From the NCBI GenBank assembly GCA_037179335.1, contig JAKZHN010000001.1, positions 868,001-932,000 of the forward strand: 64,000 nucleotides of DNA, given 5' to 3'. The DNA comes from Cyclaneusma minus. Its lineage: Eukaryota; Ascomycota; Leotiomycetes; Marthamycetales; Marthamycetaceae. Shown in pieces: positions 53,157 through 64,000 of this stretch. A program made the position numbers and the translations under genes. The notes beneath the pieces were generated by a model. The model was not told the origin of the DNA. It worked only from the letters and a program-made list of their open reading frames with translations, and made no database searches. Each line of letters opens with the position of its first letter. Positions within the stretch are counted from its first letter, which is position 1.

Positions 53157-53629
53157 CAGTGTTTCCGATAGTCCGTCGACCGAATTTTTTTTTGGACCGT
53201 ACTGATACGGTTTGACCTTTTTAAAAATAGTCCGGACCAAAGAAATATAGTTTAAGCTTTAAATTTTTGGTCCCAAACCGTGGTGAAATAGTAAGACCGT
53301 GGTTTGGATTATTTAGCTATTTTTTACCAAGGCTTGGCGGGCACGGACTATTATACAATGCTATTTAATTAATAATAATTCTAATTTAGCATAGTTAAAT
53401 AAAAGCTTAATAATGTTTTATTTAAAATGCCTTTAGCTATAAATTCATATAAGTTTTAATAGTAATAGCTAAATTATAAGCTTTTTAAATTTCCAATTTT
53501 AAAAATCCAAAAATTGAATAAAAATAATAGGTATTAATTCTCCAAATCTAATAAAACAAATGTTTTAAATTTCAAAAAATTATAATAATTTCAATAATTA
53601 ATAAATCCAATTTATTATTAATAAATATT
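53157..53629 (+). mobile_element. second hAT-like element, left part only
   Basis: It begins CAGTGTTTCCGATAGTCCG and follows the 50627 element closely for its first 200 bp or so (GGACCGTACTGATACGGTTTG, ACCGTGGTTTGGA, GCTTGGCGGGCACGGAC). It is then interrupted by an LTR element at 53630. I could not find its right terminal repeat beyond 59.5 kb. It is less diverged from the first copy in the terminal parts than inside. Confidence 0.7.
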
Positions 53630-53809
53630 TGTTACAATACTGACTTAGCCTTAGCCTTAGGCACCTATACGTGACCTTATATGCCCTTAGCGCCGTAAAG
53701 CCTGGCGGCACCCCTTATGGCTGTGCGCCAGCGCTGGGAAGCTTTCTTTTCCAGCTTATAATATAAATTTATTTTAATTCCTATTTGCAATTTTTATTGT
53801 GCTATAATA
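53630..53809 (+). repeat. 5' LTR
   Basis: 180 bp, begins TGTTACAATACTGACTTAGC. It keeps GC-richer islands (AGCGCCGTAAAGCCTGGCGG) but its 3' half has lost most C residues. Partner at 59315-59494. Confidence 0.88.
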
Positions 53810-56616
53810 ATTTAGAAGCTTTTTTTATTAATTAATTTAAAAATTCTGGTTTTTAAAAATTCTTAATTTTTACAAATTTAAATCCAATTTTTTATTTTAT
53901 AATAATAGCGTATTATATAGCCCTAATTTTAATATTTAATTTTAGTATTTTTAACCTTATTAGCATTATTTATATAAATTTATTTTTACTAAGACTTATT
54001 TTATTTTTATATTTAATTTAAAATCCTAAAATCTTAATTACCATTAATATTATAAGCTTTGCTATAAATTATATAATAGCAGCTGCTATTATTTTAAAAA
54101 ATGCATATTTTTATTTTCCTTAAATTATTAAATAAGGTAATAAAATAATCTTGTTAATGATTAAATTAATTTAGAAATTTACTAAAAAATATACCATTAT
54201 TTATATTATAAATAAAATTGCGCAATTTTAATATATTTTTATTATATTTAATAATTTTTTATAATAAGCTGGCAATAAAACTAATAATAAATTTTTTAAA
54301 TTAAAGCAATAAAATATAAATATTGCGGTTTTTTATTTATTTTAAAATTCAGCCAATATTACCAAAATTAAATTGCAATTTACTAATATTAAATTAAGAA
54401 TTAAAAATAATAAGCTAAAAAAAATTAATAAGCATTTAAAAAATAAATTAAAAAAATACCTATTATAATATATATTAAAAAAATACCGATTTAATATTAA
54501 GGCCGCTAAATATAATAATTTTAAATAGATTTTAAATAGATTTTAATAAGCCATTATTATAGCTGCAAATTATAATTATAATTATAATTATATATATATA
54601 TTAAAGCGCTATAGAATATATTTAAAAAGTAATAGCAAAATTATTATAAATAATATAGTCTATATTTTTATTATAAATTCTTTAAATATATTATTATCAA
54701 ATATAATAGAAAAAAGCAAGCTAATATTAAAAATAATTAAAAAAGCCATAATAAAAAGTTTAAAAACCATAATAATAAATTTAAAAGCCGTAATAATAAT
54801 TTTAAAAATCGCGATAATAATTTTAAAAACCATAATAATAAATACCAAAATAACCAAAATCGTAATAATAGCCAAAACAAATATAAAAATAATAATTATA
54901 AACAATACTAAAATTGCCTTTATATTATAAATTAAAAAAATTATTATTAAAATAAAAATACAATTCAAATAATTAAAAGCCGAAAAATTAATTTTTTCTA
55001 ATTTAAATCGCAATGAAAAAAACCGATAAAATTAATTATAAATTAATATCATATTTTTATAATTTTAATGCCTAAAAAGTTATATATTATTAAGGCTATA
55101 ATTTAATAAAAAACTTTAATTAATACTGGTAGTTTTTTTTTGAAAAATATATAATTTTTTTATAATTATTCTAATTAATAATAAATATTTTATACCGGCT
55201 TTATTAATTAAACCTTTACTAAAAAATATTACTTGCTTTTATTTCAATTTTCTAAATTAAAATAGCTGATATTAATTAATAGCAAGCCAGCGCTATTAAT
55301 TATAAAAATCCTAATTGCAAAAATCATTATTAATAATTATATTAAAAACTAAATATTTTTTAATAATATTATTTTCCTTTATTTTAATAATTTTTAAATT
55401 TCTATAGCTAAAATATTATAATTTTAATATTAATTAAATAAAAAAAGCATTTTATTAAAAAATTTAATATTATGCTAAAATATATTTTCTTTATAAATAT
55501 TAGCCAATATTAATATATCTTTTTTTATTTTAAAAATAATATTTATTTTAAAAATCCTAATATTATTTTAAACTGGCTAAAAAATAAGCCAATTTTTATA
55601 ATGCTATTTTTTATATTTTCTAAGCCGGCATTTTTTATATTATATATTTTATCAGTTATAAAAAATGCAAATAAAGAATTAGTATATTTAAAAATAAAAA
55701 TCTTTTTTTAAATTAACCAGATTTTGATTTCAAAACGGGATTTTTATATTATAAAACAAAATCCAAATTTAAAAAAAACTAAAATTAACAGCTTGCATAA
55801 TATATAGCAGCCTTTTGAAATTTCCTTATCTTGCTAGAAAAATAGCTAATAAAATTTGCATTATTACTAAAAGAATTAAAAAAAGCAATATTTTTATTAT
55901 TAAATATATTTGTTTTTGCTTTTTAACCAATATTATATAATTCTTAATTTAGGCTAAATATAAATAATATTAAAATAAATGCTATAATTAATTTTACTAT
56001 ATTTATTCATTAAAAAAGAATTAATATATAAAACTTATTTAAAAAAAACTAAATAATATTTTAAAATTAAAAGACTTATATATATATATAGAATAAAATT
56101 TCCTAAATTATTAAATTTTATATAAAAATCTTTTTTTACCGGCCGGAAATATTTAAATAAATTACGCTTCTTATTTTTACCAATATATAATAATTTTCTG
56201 GTTTTTTGCTATTTCAAAAAAATTATTTACAGTTTTTAAAATATAAATAAATTAAGAAAAATAATTAAAAACAATTATTAATTTTTTTAAAAAAAACCTA
56301 ATATAAGCAATAAAAGAATCCAAAATAATCTTTTTAAATAGCTTTAAAATATATTAAATATCCTTTTTTTAAAAAACGCCAATAAATTATTTTTGTAATA
56401 ATTTTAAAATTATAAACTTAAATTATTGCCTAAAATAAAACCACCTTATTACAAAAACCAATTTTTCTTATTTAGAAAATTAAAAGGTATCAAAAAATAA
56501 TTTAATAAGTAGCTTTTTTATGAATTTATTTAAAAATCAAAATTAAAATATATTGTATTGCTAATATTAACTATTAAATTAAAAAAAGAAATTAAAATTA
56601 TAAAGGCCTAAATAAT

Positions 56617-57250
56617 ATTATTATTAAAAATCGCTATTTTTTGCCCTTAATTAAAAAAAATCTGAATATTATATATAAAGCCAAAATGTATATTAAATTT
56701 AATATTATTGCTGCATTTAATAAATTAAAAATAGCGGGAAAAAATAAATAAAAAATAATGTTTATTATTCGTTTTAGCCTTTTTAAATTATTAATTATAT
56801 TTTTTGGTTTTTATAATGCTTTGGATTTTTTTTAATATTATATTAATAATATTTTATTTAATTTATTAAATAAAATATATATAGCCTATTTAAATCATTT
56901 TTTTAATTTTCTTAAATAATTTTAAAAAATGTAAAAGTATATTTGGAAAATACCTTGCCGCTTAAAAATATAGGCTTTTAAATTAATATTTTTAAATATA
57001 AATTTAAAATTATTTAAATTAAATATTTAGGTCTTTATATTATATTAAATAATATAGAAATAAATTTAAATAAAGTTTTTGCTATTTTAATTTAAGAACC
57101 ATTTATTTATATCTGAAATGTTTAAAAAATTAAAAAATTTGCTAAGTTTTTGTTTTAAAATAACCAGGCCATTAAATAATTTAATTAAAAATATATATAT
57201 ATATATAAAGATTTAGCAAAGTGCTTTTAATAAGTTTAAATAAGCATTTA
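56617..57250 (+). pseudogene. Gypsy reverse transcriptase remnant of the LTR element
   Basis: Fragments NIIIKNRYFLPLIKK, AKMYIKFNIIAAFNKLKIAG, IRFSLFKLLIIFFGFYNA and FKITRPLNNLIKN line up in order with the palm and thumb of Ty3/Gypsy reverse transcriptases, separated by stops and small frame changes. The catalytic YLDD region survives only as YLNH. Confidence 0.7.
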
Positions 57251-59314
57251 TTTTAACCCTAACTTTGGCCCCTTTTAATTATGGCAAATATATAATTTTA
57301 AAAATAAATGCCTTAAATTATATTTTAAATCTTTTTTTAATATAAAAATAATGGTATTTTATATTTTGTAGCTTATTTTTTAAAAATTTATATTTTTATT
57401 AAATATAATTATAAAATTTATAATAAAAAGTTCCTGATTATAATTAAATATTTAAAAAAAATAAAAACCAAAAATTTAGAAATTGCTAAAAAATATTAAA
57501 ATTTAAATTAATCATAATAATTTAAAATATCTTATAATAATAAAGCAGCTAAATTAAAGGCAAATTTAATAAATGTTTTTAGCTTCAATTTTAAAACTAT
57601 TTATAGGCCAAAATTCTAAATAATTAAGTTAAATATATTAAGCAGGCTTTTAAAAAACCAATTTTAATATATTGGAAATAAACAATTGCAATATAAATTA
57701 AAAATATTATTGCTAAAATCAAACCTTTTATTTAAAGCCTTATATAATTTAATAATAAAAAAGATTATTTGGCCCCAATATTAATTTTAAATTTTAAAAG
57801 AAATTTAAAAAAATCTATTAAAAAAATTATTAAATAAGCTTATAAAATATTAAATAATGCAATATTAATATTGGCGGTTTTGGAAAATAAAAATTTTAAA
57901 GCTTGGCTAAAAAAATTACGATTAATTTTTAGAAAATAAATATCCGAGTTTTTTATTTTTTAAAAACAAATATATATTAAAAGAGTTAGAAAAAATAAAC
58001 CGAATATAAATAGGTTTTAATATATTTAATTTGGTAATTTAAATTATTTATAAATATTATTTAATAGCCTTAGCCGGATATTTAAAAAACAAACCCCTAA
58101 TTAATCTTAGCCAATATTATGAATGGCCAAAAATATTAAAAAAAAATAGCCAAATATATTAAATAACATAAATTTTATGATAAAATTAAGGTATTTAAAT
58201 TATTATTTTTAAAGTATTTGCAATTTTTATTAATATTATTTAGGGCCTGGTTAAACATATTTACAAATTATATGATTTTTTTATTTAAATATAAAAAATA
58301 TAGCTAAATATATTGGCTATTTTTAATAAAATGTGCTATAAATAATCAAATTATAAAAATTATAAAAACTATATTATTTTTTATAAACTATAAATATTAC
58401 CCTTGACTAAAAATATATATTTTTAGCCCTATTTTTTAAATATATTAGCCATTTAAAAACAGGATTTTTATATAGCAAATACAATAGCAAATTATATAAA
58501 AACAAATTAATTAAAAGCCTTGGCTTAGCAATTTATTAATAAATATAAAACAAATGCAGATTAATATTATTTGAAGGCTTTAATATTTGAAAAAGCCAAT
58601 TAATATATATTAATATTAAAAATATTAAAATAAATTATTTTATAAAAAAGAAAAAAAAAGGCCGGGCTCTAATTAATAAATAAAATTTATTAAAGGGTAT
58701 GCAATTTAAAGCTTTTAAAAAATAGAAAATTACTTCTAGTATTTTTTTTTAAGCTAAAGCTAAAATTAAAACGCCTATTTGGCCAAAATAAAATTAATAA
58801 AATAAAAAATAAAAAATTTAAAGGCTGGATATCAAAAAAAAAGAATCCAAAAAATAATGAAAAAATAGAAATTTAATGGCGTTTTAAATATTTGTAATTA
58901 GAATTTAAAATTAGATTAGAAATTTATATATTAAATTAAATAACAAAATTATTGGCTAAGCTGGCAATTAAAAGCGGATTTATATAAATATAAAAAGTAT
59001 TTATAAAAATAATATTAGCAATACCCAAATAAGCCCGGCCTATTGGGGTTTTTAATTAAATAGATTTTATAATATAATAAAACCATAATACAATTAACCA
59101 TTATAGTATAAACCGCTATAATATAAGCCTCCAAAAAAACAAAAGGCTATGGAAAAGTTTTTGGTATTTGGAGCTATGATAAAAAGAAAAAGGATTACGT
59201 AATCCCTATAAATAAAAATACTGATATTTTATAATTAAAAAACCATTAATATTTAAAAATAAAAAACAATTTTTAGCGCTATTTAAAATAAATAGCAATT
59301 TAAATTAAAAATAC

Positions 59315-59494
59315 TATTACAATACTAATTTAGCCTTAGCCTTAAGCACCTATATATAACCTTATATACTCTTAGCGCCGTAAAGCCTAGCGGCAGCCCT
59401 TATAGCTGCGCGCCAGCGCTGGAGAGCTTTTCTCTCCAGCTTACAACACAAGTTTACCTTGATTTCTACCTGCGACCCTTGCCGCGCCGTGACA
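59315..59494 (+). repeat. 3' LTR
   Basis: 180 bp, begins TATTACAATACTAATTTAGC and ends GCCGCGCCGTGACA. It is less RIP-mutated than the 5' copy in its second half, which lets the ancestral end be read. Confidence 0.88.
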
Positions 59495-59499
59495 ATATT

Positions 59500-62400
59500 T
59501 TAATTATAGTTTTAATAATTATAGCCTATTTAATTGCATTTATAAAAAGGAAATGTATTAAAATTATTAAAGGCCTAAATATAAATCCTGCAAATATAAA
59601 TAGCTTAGCAGTAAAACGTATATTTTAAATAATAATGGCTTTAATAATTATAAAGAAAAGAAAGGCCAATTATATAAAAATAATTTTGGTTATAATTAAA
59701 ATTATAATAATTATAATTAAAATAAATATAATTAAGATTTTTTTATAAAAGGTATAAATAAGATTTTTAATTTTATAAATTATAAATATAAATACAATAA
59801 TTAAAAAAAGCGAAATTGCCAATAATTGCCTAATTTAACAATTGTTTTATAGAATAAAAATATATAATAATTAATTGCTTAATTGCAATTAATATTTAAA
59901 ATAGGGTTTTTCTTTTTGCTTTTATTAACAATAAATTAAATAAAAATCTTATATTATTAATATTTATAAAAAAATAAAAATAAATTGATATATATATCTA
60001 ATATTCATAAATTTATTTTTTTTAATAAAATTAAGCTTAAATTAAATGATATTATAAAGATTTTATAAAAACTTTTAATAATAAAGATAATATAAAATAT
60101 TTATATATTTATATAATTTGCTTTTAAATATGCTTTAGCTTAAATAAATAGGTAATAAATATTATAATAAGGCTAGAACCAGCTTTATTTATAAATACTA
60201 AATTAAATTTGCGGCGCTTTTTATAAAAAATAATTTTTTATTTATTTTGCTAAATATAATAATTTATATTTTAAATATAGAAAATAAACAATTATTATAT
60301 ATAAAATATTTTTTATATAAAAACTAAAAATATAATATTAAATTATATAAAATAATATTTAGCAAAATAAATAAAAAACTATTTTTTATAAAAAATACCG
60401 CAAATTTAAACAAAGCTTATATTATATATATATTAGGCAAAATATTAAGATTTTAATATGCTTTTAAAATTGTAAATTATTAAATATTAAAAATGTTTAT
60501 AAAAAATATATAATAAAACTAAAATTAAAATATATATATATATATAAAAAATAAAAAACATTAAGTCGTTTTAATAATAGTTTTAGTATAATAAAAGCTG
60601 GTATATTATTTATATGTCTTAATTAAAATTATATTATCGAAATTAAAATAAATTTATTTTATTAATTTATTTATAAGCTATTTAAAAAACAATTAATTAT
60701 ATTAAAAAGATATTTTAATAATGCATTAATAAAAGGCTAAATTTCCAAATCAAAAAGCCTAATAAAAGCTTTTATATTATATATATTTAAAAAAAATGGC
60801 TTGCATTTATATATTGATTATAAGGAATTAAATATTATTATTATTAAAAATTATTATTTATTTTTTTAAATTAATAAATTTTTAATTAAATTAGAAAAAG
60901 CCAAAATTTTTATTAAGCTGGATTTTAAAAATATATATTATAAAATTCATATATAAATGAAAAATAAATGAAAAATAATATTTTATATAAAATATAACCA
61001 TTTTAAATATTTGGTAATATTATTTAAATTGGTAAATATATTGATTATATTTTCAATTTATATAAATATAATATTTAATGAGTTTTTAAATATTATTATA
61101 ATAATCTATTTTAATAATATTTTAATTCAGTTAAATCTTTTTAATAAATATAATAAATATATAAAAGCCGTATTTAAAAAATTATAAAACTATTTTGTTT
61201 ATAAAAAAGGGCAAATCCAAATTTAAAATAAATAGAATTTTATTTTTACGCTTTATAATAAAAACAATATATATATATAAAGCCAGAAAAAAATATATAT
61301 TATTTAAAAAGAGTTTATACTAATTATATATATAAAATTGCAAGTATGTTTAAAATAGATTAATTTTTATAAAGCGATTTGTTTTAAAATATAATAAAAT
61401 TATATTATTTATAATTAATTTATTTATTAATAATATAAATAGCAAAAACAAAGGTTATTTAAATGGCTTTTAAAAGCGTAAAAAGCTTTTTAATGCATTA
61501 AAAATATATTTGCAAATAAGCTAATATTGCAATATTTTAATTTTATAAAATATTTGCAAATTATATATAATAGTTTTAAATTTGCAATATTAAATTTTTT
61601 AAAGCAATTCAAAAATTTAAATAATTTAATATAATATTATTGGTATTTAATAGCTTTTTAATTTTATAAGCTAATTAATGCAAAATTAATATATTAAATA
61701 TATAATATTAAATTATTTGCAATTTTTTTTATATTAAAAATAATATATTAAAAGCATATATTATAAAATTTAAATATTTTTAAATTACAAAAAATTGCGC
61801 TATTTTATAAATATAAAAGAATTTAATAAACATTAAGCAAAATAGGCTATAAAATTAAACTTTTAAGATTTTAATATTAAATATATTATAAAAATTAAAA
61901 ACCCTGCTAATTTTTTATTTTATAGGCTAAATTATAAAAATGTATTAAAGAGTATTTGAATAAAAATATTAAAAACAAAATTATTTATATTATAATAAAA
62001 GCCTTATTATTTATTTAATTATATATTAAATATATAATTTTTAAAAAATATAGCTGCTTTTATAAATATGGTAATTATATTTTAATTAAAATTATTAAAC
62101 CAGGAAATTAACATTATATATTTTATTTGTATATTATAAATCCAAATTTTTCAATAAAAAGCTATATTTTATTTTAATTGGAAAAATTTAAAAGCCGGAA
62201 TAATTAAAATAAGCTTTATAATTATTTTTAAAATTTAAACACATAATAAATATATAGTAAAAATATAAAGCTAATTTATATTATATAAAACTAAATGATA
62301 ATAATTTAAAAATAAAGCAAATTATATATTTTTGCAATAAATATATTATATAATACATTTTTATATATTTAATATAATAATAAATAAATAAGCTATTTTA

Positions 62401-64000
62401 AAATGAATTAAATATTAATTTTAATTTATTATAAATATTAGTAGCTAAATATAAATATAAAAATACAATGTTATATATATAATTATTATATTTATTAGCA
62501 AAATAAAATTTATTAATATATATTTTATAATTAGCTATAATTTTTATTTTTAATTGATTAGCTATAAATATATTTATTATAAAACTTTATTATAAATTTA
62601 CCAAAATTATACTATATAAATAAAATATATAAAATCATTTTAATACTAATAAATTATTATATTAAAATTATTAATACGCAATTGTTAAGAAAATTATTTT
62701 TTAATAAAATTATTTATTTTATAAAATGTTTTAAAATTATTATATTTAATTATGGCTTTTTATTATAAATTCCGTATAATATACAAAGATAATATTTTAT
62801 TTCATTTTTAAATAAATAGGCAAATAAAGTAAATAAACCAAATTTTAGAAGCTTATATATAATATTGCTATAATAATAAAAAAATAAATTAGGCAATTTA
62901 ATTAATTATAATAAAATTTATTTATAATAATATAAAATAAGAATATTTGATTCTTTCTATAATATATAAGTATTATTTATAAATTAGCATTAATTTTTTA
63001 TATAATTTATAAAAATAAAAATATTTAATATAAAAAACCAAAAACAAAAACATATAATACGATAAATATGCATTATTGCAAAAATAGTGAAAATACTTTT
63101 AATAAATATATAGAATAATATGCAAAAAAATATAAAATTATAGATTTTAATAAAGAAAATTAAATCCTTTTATTTATTAAAAATATATGCTTTAAAATTA
63201 AACAGCTAGCAAAAATATATATAAACCTTTTTTTTATTATTAAAAGAGTAAAAGCCTAAATTTATTATTTAAAATTTCCGTTTAAAATTTTAATTAAAAA
63301 AATTATATAATACTTTTTATATTAGCTTTTTAAAATTTATTAAGTTATTTTAAAATAAATTTTATAAATGATATTTTATAAATTTAAAAAATTTAAAAAT
63401 AGTTCAAAATAGGAAATTAAAAACATAATAATATATAAAAAAAATTAAAAAAAATTATCTTATATTCTATATATAATTAAAAGGCCAAAATTAAAATTAA
63501 AATTAAATATTGGTTTAAACAAACCTTAAAAATACCCCGATAATTTTAAATAAATTTATTAAAACAATATTAAAGCTGGATTATAATAATAATGAAAAAA
63601 TTATAAAAAAGCGCAATTTGTTTAAAGAAATGCCAAAAGGCTAATTTTAGCTTTATATTTAAATGGAAAATATTTAATTATATATAATATTAAATAAAAA
63701 TAAAAATAAAAATATTTAAAATATAAAAATACAAATTAAATTATATTATATTATATTTTATAAAAAAGTAAATTAAAATATTGAAAGTTAAATAATAAGC
63801 TTAATTTAATTGAAAATTATAAAATACGCAGATAAAAATTATAAATTTTATATATTAAAAAACCCAATTAAAAATAAATATTATTTAAAATAAATTCGGT
63901 TAATAAAATTAAGAATTTAATAATATTTTTAAATTTTAATTTATATATATTAAATTTATAATTTTTATAATTTATATTATATTATTATTAATTTGGCGTT
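59500..64000 (+). mobile_element. second RIP-mutated Gypsy relic, runs off the window
   Basis: Extremely AT-rich with no open gene. Reverse-transcriptase remnants are readable on the plus strand around 60800-61200: LHLYIDYKELNIIIIKNYY, then KAKIFIKLDFKNIYYKIHI and YNHFKYLVILFKLVN, in the order of Ty3/Gypsy elements. Upstream (59.6-59.9 kb) an Asn/Lys-rich stretch resembles a gag tail. LTRs were not identified. The first Gypsy element inserted at the left end of this sequence or of the adjoining hAT element. Confidence 0.7.

Larger units (their letters stand above)
53630..59494 (+). mobile_element. complete RIP-mutated Ty3/Gypsy retrotransposon, 5865 bp
   Basis: Two 180-bp direct repeats (53630-53809 and 59315-59494) start TGTTACAATACT and end GTGACA in ancestral form, and ATATT flanks both outer sides (53625-53629, 59495-59499): a textbook LTR element with a 5-bp target duplication. 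Between them the DNA is almost all A and T with stops in every frame, yet reverse-transcriptase remnants are readable on the plus strand, for example NIIIKNRYFLPLIKKI from about 56617, followed by RFSLFKLLIIFFGFYNA and RPLNNLIK. An Asn/Lys-rich gag-like stretch lies near 54.7-54.9 kb. The element was clearly mutated by RIP and cannot be active. Confidence 0.88.

Noticed and set aside
54660..55013. 117-codon hydrophobic frame (minus) in the AT-rich block
   Set aside because: Ile/Leu/Phe-rich translation is what RIP-mutated AT DNA gives. The plus strand here is the gag-like part of a Gypsy element.

Overview
The window looks like nuclear DNA of a filamentous ascomycete (Pezizomycotina; a Dothideomycete-like fungus is my guess, not proven). 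The grounds are short 47-152 bp introns with CTAAC-type branch points, a Zn(II)2Cys6 regulator, fungal MFS and NAT transporters, an Nto1-type PHD protein, and an extremely AT-rich right end carrying transposon relics that look mutated by RIP (repeat-induced point mutation, CpA to TpA).

Layout. 0.2-3.8 kb: Nto1-like chromatin reader (minus). 4.8-13.3 kb: a catabolic-looking group made of a broken Zn2Cys6 regulator, a secreted type-B carboxylesterase, an amidohydrolase and a Dal5-type MFS permease. 14.2-16.9 kb: two members of an unrecognised protein family that reappears at 48.4, 49.5 and 52.0 kb. 17.2-21.9 and 26.4-34.4 kb: a gene-poor array of about 37 diverged units, each about 310-320 bp long, each with a TATA box, usually a CACGTG box and a group of CGACAG-like elements spaced almost exactly 19 bp apart. 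The array is split by an assembly gap and by a divergent pair, a NAT (nucleobase-ascorbate transporter) family permease and an AtzA-like amidohydrolase/deaminase. 34.6-36.4 kb: CAP10-type glycosyltransferase. 38.3-40.1 kb: sugar transporter with possible CreA sites upstream. 40.7-50.2 kb: lineage-specific hypothetical genes, including a tandem duplication in which one copy is dead. 50.6-64 kb: a hAT-like MITE with a perfect target duplication, a complete RIP-mutated Gypsy element with 180-bp LTRs, and a second Gypsy relic.

The most unusual content is the promoter-unit array. TATA, CACGTG and the 19-bp-spaced elements are preserved over 12 kb although the rest of each unit has diverged and no common protein is encoded. 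Element polarity relative to the TATA box, and the direction of transcription, change along the array. One unit carries an insert of about 460 bp with an open reading frame, and another contains a tRNA-like (Pol III or SINE-like) sequence.

A second theme is single in-frame stops. Four otherwise open genes each hold one stop codon that could come from one C-to-T change (CGA, CAG or CAA to TGA, TAG or TAA). All exon structures were worked out by hand from splice signals and frame continuity and have no transcript support.
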